A stretch of 13,270 nt of DNA, taken from Gammaproteobacteria bacterium (GTDB lineage Bacteria > Pseudomonadota > Gammaproteobacteria > GCA-001735895). Position 1 is the stretch's first letter; every line of letters starts with the position of its first letter. The notes beneath the pieces were generated by a model. It saw only the letters and a list, made by a program, of their open reading frames with translations. It was not told the origin of the DNA and did not search any database. The DNA is taken from NCBI GenBank assembly GCA_015494335.1, contig WGBK01000443.1:1-13270 (forward strand). The letters are read 5' to 3'. Positions 6,001 to 12,124 of this stretch are shown one piece after another. The position numbers and the translations under genes were made by a program.

Positions 6001-7608
6001 TCAGAATGTCTTCCCGTTCATGGAGCGGAAGCGCTGCATCAGCAAATCCCGAAAACTTTCCTGGGAATGGCATTGGCCGCAATCCGGCCCGAAATTCCCT
6101 TCATGGACATCATCCCTCTTGTGGCATGCAATGCAGTCCCGCTTGCGCGGCTTTTCCTGCATCGGACGACGGTGACAACGACTGCAATGAACGCCCTCGT
6201 GGGCGCCCTTCAGCGGAAAGTCACTGTCCTGGTCGTGATCAAACTCCCAGATCAGCCAGTCATTGGGGTTGTGGCAGCGGCCACAGTCTTCGCCCAGTGT
6301 TTTTTCGTGCACGTCATCGTCGGCATGACAGGTCTCGCAACGGCTGTCCTCCACCTGGAAGGTCAAGGACTCGTGGCAGGTTTCGCAACCCGCCGCTGCA
6401 TGCTGACCAATGAGCGGAAAATTGGTCAGGTCGTGGTCGAAACGAACCTTCTCGTTCCAGGCCTTCTCACCGTGACAACTCTCGCAGTTCTTGCCCAGTT
6501 TCTGTTCGTGCACATCCTTGTCCTGGTGGCAGGCCAGGCATTTTGTCGGCGTCTTGTCCCGCGGTTCGCCGGCCCGGTGGCAGGACTCGCAGCTGGTCTT
6601 TCGATGTGCGCCTCGCAGGGCAAAGTCCGTCTCCCGGTCATGATCGAATTCAGTCTTCAACCAGCTCTTCACGTTATGGCACTGGTCGCAGCGCTTGCCG
6701 TTGCTGCCCTTGTGCACGTCATCCAGCTTGTGGCAGTCGATACACTTCCTCGGCTTGCTGCGCCTTGCCTTGTCCCGCTTGATCAGTGACTTTTTGTCAA
6801 CCTGATGGCATGCGTGACAGGCCACCTTTCGGTGCTTGCCGGTGAGACGAAAACGGGTCAGTTTATCATGATTGAATCGACTCTGACTCCATTTTTTCTC
6901 ACTGTGGCAATCCTGGCAGCGTTTGCCAAAACGCCCGCTGTGCACATCCTTGATCGCGTGACAGGAGACGCATTGCTTGGGCGTATCCTTGTACCGGTTT
7001 CCTACATGGCACAGGTCACAGGCCACTTCCTTGTGCGCGTAACGCAGCTTGAAATCGGTCTTGTCATGGTCGAAGTTCTCCTGAGTCCAGGATTTCGGGT
7101 CATGACAACTCTCGCATTTCTTGCCCAGCTTGCCGTCGTGGGCATCATCCTTCTTGTGACAATCGATACACCGGCCCGGAGCTTCCCGGAACTTCTTTCC
7201 GGCCTTGTGGCAACTCTCGCAGCGCACGGAACGGTGCTTGCCCAGCAGACGAAAATCCGTCCACTTGTGTTCAAATCGGTCCCGATCCAGCTTGACGATA
7301 TCGGCGTCCCGCCCCTTGTGATCCGTGTGGCAGCTCTTGCAAGCCGCCTTCGCGGCCTTCGGATTCCTGCCATGGAAGCCCTTTCGGTTCTTGATGTCCT
7401 CATCCACCTGTTCGTGACAGTCGCGGCAAAGCTGGTTTTCCGTCACATCGCGCAGGCGCACATGGCACTGCTTGCAGTCCTCTTCCAGTTTTTTATGGCC
7501 TTCGATCAGTTCCCCCGGGGAGAACAAGCGCTCGAAGTCGATGGCCTGTACCGGCAATGCAAACAGGCTGAGCAAAACCAGCAGCAGCCGGATCCCTTTT
7601 GGCGACAT
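6001..7608 (-). CDS. Exported 21-heme c-type cytochrome with triheme repeats
   Basis: 535 aa from ATG at 7608; the longer reading from TTG at 7611 adds one codon and is unlikely, because the ATG overlaps the stop of the upstream cytochrome b gene as TGATG. Residues 1-22 form a signal peptide (LLLVLLSLFALPVQA). There are 21 CXXCH motifs: three in residues 45-94, then six repeats of about 62-76 aa (starting near 112, 179, 245, 321, 390 and 456). Each repeat reads F-x-H-[DK]..T.F.L.G.H, CXXCH, C..CH..DVH, CXXCH, W. Each thus carries three hemes and three extra His, which suggests bis-His ligation throughout. The protein is very rich in Lys, Arg, Asp and Glu, unlike its Ser/Thr/Asn-rich downstream neighbour. 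The likely role is a soluble periplasmic relay between the inner-membrane cytochrome b and the outer-membrane conduit. It belongs broadly with cytochrome c3/c7-like multiheme proteins. I do not recognise a named family. Confidence 0.92.
   Translation of the reverse strand: MSPKGIRLLLVLLSLFALPVQAIDFERLFSPGELIEGHKKLEEDCKQCHVRLRDVTENQLCRDCHEQVDEDIKNRKGFHGRNPKAAKAACKSCHTDHKGRDADIVKLDRDRFEHKWTDFRLLGKHRSVRCESCHKAGKKFREAPGRCIDCHKKDDAHDGKLGKKCESCHDPKSWTQENFDHDKTDFKLRYAHKEVACDLCHVGNRYKDTPKQCVSCHAIKDVHSGRFGKRCQDCHSEKKWSQSRFNHDKLTRFRLTGKHRKVACHACHQVDKKSLIKRDKARRSKPRKCIDCHKLDDVHKGSNGKRCDQCHNVKSWLKTEFDHDRETDFALRGAHRKTSCESCHRAGEPRDKTPTKCLACHQDKDVHEQKLGKNCESCHGEKAWNEKVRFDHDLTNFPLIGQHAAAGCETCHESLTFQVEDSRCETCHADDDVHEKTLGEDCGRCHNPNDWLIWEFDHDQDSDFPLKGAHEGVHCSRCHRRPMQEKPRKRDCIACHKRDDVHEGNFGPDCGQCHSQESFRDLLMQRFRSMNGKTF
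6058..7275 (-). repeat. Six triheme-encoding repeats, about 62-76 codons each
   Basis: The units are divergent in sequence but share the order His, His, CXXCH, CXXCH, D(V/A)H, CXXCH, aromatic residue. Length differences sit between the first and second CXXCH, the longest in unit 3 with a basic insert (residues about 270-288). Confidence 0.8.
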
Positions 7609-8435
7609 CAATAGAAATGCACCACGACTACATGGGTCAGACCGCTGAACACCAGCAGAATGAACAGGGGCAGATGCAGCACATGCCAGTAGGAAAACAG
7701 GATTTCGTTGACGCCGAGATCACAGATATCCAGCAGGGACTGGATGCGCTGGACCATGCGCTTGCGATCCGACCCCCTGGGCATGGATCGGCGAATCTTC
7801 CTCCGCAAGCGCTTGAGGCGGTTGCGCGCACTCTGGTAGAACCACCAGGACCGATGCAACCCGGTATGCCGGGTGACCAGCTTCTCTTCCAGCGCATGCA
7901 GCTCCTCGACCAGCGCCGGATGCTCTTCCAGCGCCTGCTTGAGGGCGCTTTCCCAGTCTTCGCCCTTGCGATAGAACTCCTCGAAACGGACTTTCTGGCC
8001 ATACAGGCCATGGTGAATGCGCCGATAGAGATAGCGCCCCACCAGGCCGCTGCTGGCCACGACCAGCATACAGACCAGGGCCACCAGGCCGTTCAGGGAA
8101 CCAATACGATAGCCGCTGTGCAGGATGACCAAAGCAGGTCCCACCACGCCGAACATCATGTGCAGACGGAACCAGAGGCTGACGGGGCCGAGAAATTGCC
8201 AGTTGCGTCGCTTGCGCAGCGGGTACACCAGCAACAGCAGCATCATCGATCCTCCGATGATGCCCAGAACATACCCCAGGCCCGACTCGGCCACGATGTA
8301 GCGGTTCTCGCGCACCGTCCAGGCCAGCACCAGCACCGCAAGCACCAGGCCGTAGCCCAGCAGCGTGAACAGGTTCAGCGCCCACTTGCGCAGGGGAATA
8401 CCGGGGCTTGCCGTTGAAACGGTTGCGGTTGACAC
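7608..8435 (-). CDS. Cytochrome b-like five-helix membrane protein, probable quinone-linked di-heme b
   Basis: 275 aa from GTG at 8435, chosen because AAGGA (8443-8447) lies seven bases upstream. A GTG 15 codons earlier (8480) has no such site and falls in a palindrome. Predicted membrane helices are at about 20-41, 53-72, 92-107, 113-137 and 248-272. His pairs 14 residues apart occur in helix 3 (H92, H106) and helix 5 (H254, H268; also H251), the pattern of a four-helix b-type protein holding two hemes. A highly charged loop of about 105 residues (140-245) separates helices 4 and 5. Positive charges place it and the N-terminus in the cytoplasm. The first gene of the operon, it overlaps the 21-heme gene by one base (TGATG). 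The likely role is electron exchange between the quinone pool and the periplasmic 21-heme cytochrome. It resembles cytochrome b561/ferric-reductase-type folds in layout, and I cannot assign a named family. Confidence 0.78.
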   Translation of the reverse strand: MSTATVSTASPGIPLRKWALNLFTLLGYGLVLAVLVLAWTVRENRYIVAESGLGYVLGIIGGSMMLLLLVYPLRKRRNWQFLGPVSLWFRLHMMFGVVGPALVILHSGYRIGSLNGLVALVCMLVVASSGLVGRYLYRRIHHGLYGQKVRFEEFYRKGEDWESALKQALEEHPALVEELHALEEKLVTRHTGLHRSWWFYQSARNRLKRLRRKIRRSMPRGSDRKRMVQRIQSLLDICDLGVNEILFSYWHVLHLPLFILLVFSGLTHVVVVHFY

Positions 8436-8442
8436 GTATAAA

Positions 8443-8447
8443 TCCTT
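8443..8447 (-). promoter_or_regulatory. Ribosome binding site AAGGA deciding the cytochrome b start
   Basis: AAGGA seven bases before GTG 8435 supports this start over the GTG at 8480. The shorter protein also begins closer to the first membrane helix. Confidence 0.6.
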
Positions 8448-8479
8448 GATTGATAGCGTTTTTTTACGGTTCGGTCGCA

Positions 8480-8490
8480 CTGCATTGCAG
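8480..8490. promoter_or_regulatory. Palindrome CTGCATTGCAG, possible operator
   Basis: A perfect 5-1-5 palindrome lies 45 bases upstream of the cytochrome b start, in the presumed leader or promoter of the operon. It could bind a dimeric regulator. It is short enough to have arisen by chance. Confidence 0.3.
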
Positions 8491-8549
8491 ACGACTGCCT
8501 TGGCCCTCCATCACCACCACGGGCCGGCGGATTCCCGCTCGTTGGGAGA

Positions 8550-8555
8550 AATATA
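8550..8555 (-). promoter_or_regulatory. Candidate -10 element TATATT for the cytochrome operon
   Basis: TATATT on the minus strand matches five of six bases of the sigma70 -10. No good -35 lies at 16-18 bases upstream. If used, the leader would be about 110 bases and would include the palindrome at 8480-8490. Confidence 0.25.
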
Positions 8556-8652
8556 GCATATCGCCCCCTTCTATTTGGGAATTGAATGCCACACTTGGAG
8601 ATAAACGGCACTTTTTCCCGGACCAATGACCCACATGATTGCGTACAGCGAG

Positions 8653-8658
8653 TAGAAT
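8653..8658 (+). promoter_or_regulatory. Candidate -10 element TAGAAT immediately before the flavo-iron-sulfur gene
   Basis: TAGAAT matches five of six -10 bases and ends six bases before the ATG at 8665, which would place the transcription start at or beside the A of the start codon. There is no good ribosome site before the ATG. Together this suggests a leaderless transcript. The -35 match is poor. Confidence 0.3.
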
Positions 8659-8664
8659 CCTCTC

Positions 8665-9966
8665 ATGCCTTTATATGTCTATTTCCTGCCCCTGTTGTTG
8701 ATCCCCCTGCTCTACTTGCTCAAGCATCACCGGGAGCAGCGACAGGCTGAACAAATTCGCCAGCGCGCTATCGAGGATGGGCTTGCCGAGCCGGCCTCGC
8801 TGCACCCGGTGATCGACCGCAACCTGTGCATCGGTTGCAAGTCCTGCGTCTATGCCTGCCCGCAACAGCTCGGTCACAATGTGCTGGGTATCTTTCACGG
8901 CAAGGCGGAGCTGCTGGAACCGGCCAACTGCATTGGCCACGGCGCCTGCAAGAAGGTCTGCCCCGAGGGCGCGATCACCCTCGTGTTCGGCACCGAGAAA
9001 CGCGGCGTGGACATACCCAATGTCGACGACAACTTCGAAACCAATATCGAGGGCCTGTTCATCGCCGGAGAACTTGGCGGCATGGGCTTGATCCGCAATG
9101 CCATCGAGCAGGGCAAATCAGCAATGAAAGCCATTGCCGCCAAGCTGCCGAAGAAGAGCGGCAATCCCTACCAGGTCATCATCGTCGGCGCCGGACCCGC
9201 CGGCATTGCCGCTTCCCTCGCGGCGCGGGAAAAGAAGCTACAGTACCTGACCCTCGACCAGGAATCCCTCGGCGGCACCGTGTTCCAGTACCCGCGCGGC
9301 AAGATCGTCATGACCCAGCCGGTCGAACTGCCCCTGGCCGGCAAGATGCCCTTCCGCGAAACCACCAAAGAACAGCTGCTAGAATTCTGGCAGGAAATCG
9401 ATCAGCAGCATCGCATCGGCGTCCAGTACGGCGAGATGGTGGCCGACATCACTCCTCTGCAGCCCGGATTCCGCGTCAAGACCAACAAGGGCGAATACGA
9501 ATCGGACGCCGTGCTGCTGGCCATCGGCCGTCGCGGTACGCCACGCAAGCTCGGTGTCGAGGGCGAGGATCTGCCCAAGGTGGTGTACCGGCTGATCGAT
9601 CCGGAACAGTACAAGGGTCAGAAGGTGCTGATCGTCGGTGGCGGCGACAGTGCGCTGGAAGCCGCGCTCGCCATCGCCGACGAGGAAGGCAGCGAAGTCA
9701 GCCTGTCCTACCGCAGCGAGAGCTTCTCCCGCGCCAAGGCGAAGAACCGGGAGCGCATCGCCGAGTATGCCGAATCGGGCCGCATCACCCTCTACATGAA
9801 GTCCAATGTCAAACGCATCACCGAGGCCCAGGTGGAACTCGAACAGGACGGAAAGGCAATCGTCATCGACAACGATGCTATCATTATCAATGCCGGCGGC
9901 ATCCTGCCGACCGGCTTTCTCAAGAAGATCGGAATCGAAGTCGAAACCAAGTACGGTACCGCCTGA
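8665..9966 (+). CDS. Membrane-anchored [Fe-S]/FAD/NAD(P) oxidoreductase with permuted flavin fold
   Basis: 433 aa. Residues 3-19 form an N-terminal membrane anchor without a cleavage site. A ferredoxin-like dicluster domain follows: C55-C58-C61-C65-P is complete, while the second motif is C89-x2-H92-x2-C95-x3-C99-P, with His where the second Cys is usual. Residues 124-150 (NFETN..GLFIAGELGG) resemble the C-terminal FAD-contacting segment of thioredoxin reductase-type enzymes, yet precede the FAD Rossmann motif GAGPAG (175-180). GGGDSA (325-330) marks the NAD(P) Rossmann site and LLAIGRRG (284-291) the linker strand. No redox CXXC is present in the flavin part, so it is not a thioredoxin reductase. 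The likely role is electron transfer between NAD(P)H and Fe-S clusters at the cytoplasmic face of the membrane. It overlaps the next gene by one base (TGATG). Divergence from the cytochrome operon suggests, but does not prove, a link to it. Confidence 0.85.
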   Translation: MPLYVYFLPLLLIPLLYLLKHHREQRQAEQIRQRAIEDGLAEPASLHPVIDRNLCIGCKSCVYACPQQLGHNVLGIFHGKAELLEPANCIGHGACKKVCPEGAITLVFGTEKRGVDIPNVDDNFETNIEGLFIAGELGGMGLIRNAIEQGKSAMKAIAAKLPKKSGNPYQVIIVGAGPAGIAASLAAREKKLQYLTLDQESLGGTVFQYPRGKIVMTQPVELPLAGKMPFRETTKEQLLEFWQEIDQQHRIGVQYGEMVADITPLQPGFRVKTNKGEYESDAVLLAIGRRGTPRKLGVEGEDLPKVVYRLIDPEQYKGQKVLIVGGGDSALEAALAIADEEGSEVSLSYRSESFSRAKAKNRERIAEYAESGRITLYMKSNVKRITEAQVELEQDGKAIVIDNDAIIINAGGILPTGFLKKIGIEVETKYGTA

Positions 9967-11975
9967 TGCGCCCCTACTCCCTGCTGTTGATGCTGGTCCT
10001 TGCCGCCGGCCTGCAGACCGCCCTGCCCGCCCGTGCAGCCGCCGAGCCTCCCAATGCCGAGCTTGCCGCAAGCCTCAAGGCCATAGATCGGGATATTCGC
10101 CTGCGCAACTACGAGAAGGCCGTGAAACGCCTGCATCCCCTGGCTGCGCAAGGCGTCGCTCAGGCCGAATATCGCCTGGCCGGGCTCTACCGCGGCGGGC
10201 GTGGCGTCCAGCGTAACCCGAAACGGGCGCTGGAACTCTATCGCAAGGCCGCGGTGGCCGGCCTGGCGGACGCCCAGTACGCCCTGGCCCTGCTGCTGCT
10301 GAAAAAGCCGGGGCCGGATCACCGCGAGCAGGCTCACCACTGGCTGCAGGCCGCGGCCGAGCAGGGACACCGCAAGGCCAAGCGCAAACTGAAACAGGTC
10401 ACGGCAGCAGAGGCGGAACCGAAGCGCAAGCCAGTGGATCTGGCACAACTGTTCAGCCTGGTCCGCGGCAACGAGCTGGAGCAGCTGCGATCACTGGCCG
10501 ACTCGGGCGTCTCCATGGACCAGCAGGACGATCAGGGCAACAGCCTGCTGACCGTCGCCCTGCGCAGCGACCGACACGATCTGGCCAAGTGGCTGGTGAA
10601 GCGGATGTCCCGTGCCAGCGCCCGCAGCAAGGCGGGCGAGCAGGCCCTGATTCTGGCTGCGCGCAAGGAATACGAGGATATTGTGCAGGCCCTGCTCGCT
10701 CTCGGCGCCCGCCCCAATGCCCAGGATGAGGCCGGTAACACTGCCTTGCATGTCGCCACCCGTCATCAAAACACCCGCATCATGGCACAGCTGCTGAAAC
10801 GCGGCGCCGACCCTCTGAAACGCAATCGCAAGGGGCTGTCACCGCTTCAGCTGGCGCGAAACCTGAACCTGCAAAAGGCTGCCAATCTATACCGCAAGCA
10901 GGGATTGAAACTGCCTGAACGGGACCGACAGCTGGCAGCTCCGGATGTGCGCAGTTTCGAAAAAAGCCTGAAGAACAAGGATTCGATCTACCGCGGCTGG
11001 CCCCTGATCAGCATTGCCAGCCTGCTGGGCGAGAAACGCATTCTCGAACAATTGCTGGCCCAGGGCGCCGACACTAGCGCCACGGACCCCGAAGGCAATA
11101 CCGCCCTGCACCGTGCCGCCAGCAAGGGGCAGCTCGAGATCGCCCGCATGCTGCTCGCCAAGGGCGCTCCCATCGATGTACGCAACGCCCGGGGAGAGAC
11201 GGCACTCTACCTCGCGGCTCTCAACAAGCGCCGCAAGATGGTGGGCTGGCTGCTCGATCAGGGCGCGAACCCTTCCCTGGAAACCCGCAGCAAGAGCAGC
11301 CCCCTGCTCGCCGCCATCCGCAACGGCGATGCCAAAACCGCAGCACTGCTGTCCACCCGGCCCAGCAGCGACCAACAAATCCATCGCGCCCTGCGCGCCG
11401 CCATCGAACAGAATATGGAACCCGTGGCGCTGAAACTGCTGCCGAGGGACAAGCTGGCCTCGATCCAGGACAAGCAAGGGCGCAGCCTGCTGTGGCTGGC
11501 GGCCGATCGGGGCTTGAGCCGACTGGTCGATCGGCTGGTCAAGACCCACCCAGGACAACTGGCACAGGCCGACAAGGGCGGCTACAGCCCGCTGGCAAGG
11601 GCCATCTATCGCGGCCATGTCGACATCGCCGGACAGCTGATCCAGGCCCAGTCCGACCTGACCACAAACACGCGCGAGGGCAACAGTCTGTTGATGCTTG
11701 CGGTATTGTCGGGCAAGCCGAAGATGCTCGACCTGCTGCTGCCGAAGGGATTGAATGTGAACGAACGCAACCAGCACGGAGATACCGCACTGATGCTGGC
11801 CGCCTCCGCCGGGGATCAGGCCATGGTGGAGCGCTTGATCCAGGCAGGCGCGGATACCCAGATCCGCAACCGCAACAATCTCACCGCCGAGCAGATTGCC
11901 CGAAATGCCGGCCACAAGACAGTCGCCGACTACATCCGCAAGCACAAGCGGGGACTGTTCAAGCTGTTCGAATGA
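9966..11975 (+). CDS. Exported Sel1-like and ankyrin repeat protein
   Basis: 669 aa. The ATG overlaps the upstream TGA (TGATG), and the frame is open further upstream only inside the preceding gene. Residues 1-25 form a signal peptide (SLLLMLVLAAGL, cleavage near ARA). Residues about 52-135 contain Sel1-like repeats (AEYRLAGLYRGGRGVQRNPKRALELY type). A basic linker follows. Residues about 155-315 and 345-660 contain ankyrin repeats, roughly ten to twelve in all, the clearest having GNTALH.A, GDTALMLAA or GETALYLAA cores. The linker near 315-345 (residues around LPERDRQLAAPDV) interrupts the solenoid. It probably acts in the periplasm as a protein-binding scaffold. Its coupled translation with the flavo-iron-sulfur gene suggests a joint task, possibly assembly or protection of redox partners. 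No catalytic domain is seen. Confidence 0.88.
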   Translation: MRPYSLLLMLVLAAGLQTALPARAAAEPPNAELAASLKAIDRDIRLRNYEKAVKRLHPLAAQGVAQAEYRLAGLYRGGRGVQRNPKRALELYRKAAVAGLADAQYALALLLLKKPGPDHREQAHHWLQAAAEQGHRKAKRKLKQVTAAEAEPKRKPVDLAQLFSLVRGNELEQLRSLADSGVSMDQQDDQGNSLLTVALRSDRHDLAKWLVKRMSRASARSKAGEQALILAARKEYEDIVQALLALGARPNAQDEAGNTALHVATRHQNTRIMAQLLKRGADPLKRNRKGLSPLQLARNLNLQKAANLYRKQGLKLPERDRQLAAPDVRSFEKSLKNKDSIYRGWPLISIASLLGEKRILEQLLAQGADTSATDPEGNTALHRAASKGQLEIARMLLAKGAPIDVRNARGETALYLAALNKRRKMVGWLLDQGANPSLETRSKSSPLLAAIRNGDAKTAALLSTRPSSDQQIHRALRAAIEQNMEPVALKLLPRDKLASIQDKQGRSLLWLAADRGLSRLVDRLVKTHPGQLAQADKGGYSPLARAIYRGHVDIAGQLIQAQSDLTTNTREGNSLLMLAVLSGKPKMLDLLLPKGLNVNERNQHGDTALMLAASAGDQAMVERLIQAGADTQIRNRNNLTAEQIARNAGHKTVADYIRKHKRGLFKLFE

Positions 11976-12124
11976 GTCACGGCTCCATCTTTGGGTGACC
12001 GGGCCTGGCAGCGCAGTTCCGGAATCGCAGTTGCCGAAGCATTCTTCGACCACCCAGTATTCACCCACCACAATAGAAAACGGCCTCCGTAGAGGCCGTT
12101 CCAACAGACGATGTCGGTCGGGGA
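11976..12124. other. Convergent intergenic gap
   Basis: 149 bases between the two convergent stop codons. Besides the terminator at 12071-12100, a weak GTCAC/GTGAC pairing follows the ankyrin stop (11976-11999), without a T-run. I see no gene here. Confidence 0.6.
12071..12100 (-). terminator. Intrinsic terminator of the sulfide:quinone oxidoreductase gene
   Basis: AACGGCCTC (12079-12087) and GAGGCCGTT (12092-12100) form a perfect 9-bp GC-rich stem with a 4-base loop. On the minus strand the stem is followed by TTCTATT, and the stem itself ends in TT, giving a short T-rich tail. It lies 24 bases past the stop codon at 12125. In the plus direction there is no T-run, so its use by the convergent ankyrin gene is less certain. 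Confidence 0.8.

Larger units (their letters stand above)
8436..8664. promoter_or_regulatory. Divergent intergenic region between the cytochrome operon and the flavo-iron-sulfur gene
   Basis: 229 bases with no gene. It must hold the promoters of both units. It contains an 11-base palindrome at 8480-8490, a candidate minus-strand -10 at 8550-8555, and a candidate plus-strand -10 at 8653-8658. It is more AT-rich than the genes around 8540-8620. No convincing -35 partner was found for either -10, so activator dependence or another sigma factor is possible. Confidence 0.5.

Noticed and set aside
1384..7608. Naming the genes mtrA, mtrB or mtrC
   Set aside because: Heme numbers (21 and 32), repeat structure and the SPOR-TPR barrel do not match the decaheme MtrA/MtrC or MtrB.
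6805..7614. Plus-strand frame antisense to the 21-heme gene, looking membrane-like
   Set aside because: Hydrophobic stretches are the complement of Lys/Asp/His codons of the cytochrome, so it is a shadow.
8826..9965. N-terminal extension of the ankyrin gene back to 8826
   Set aside because: The upstream part lies wholly inside the flavo-iron-sulfur gene, is Arg-rich, and would bury the signal peptide that begins at 9966.
8665..9966. Thioredoxin reductase
   Set aside because: It has FAD and NAD(P) motifs but no redox CXXC in the flavin part, and carries a ferredoxin domain and a membrane anchor.
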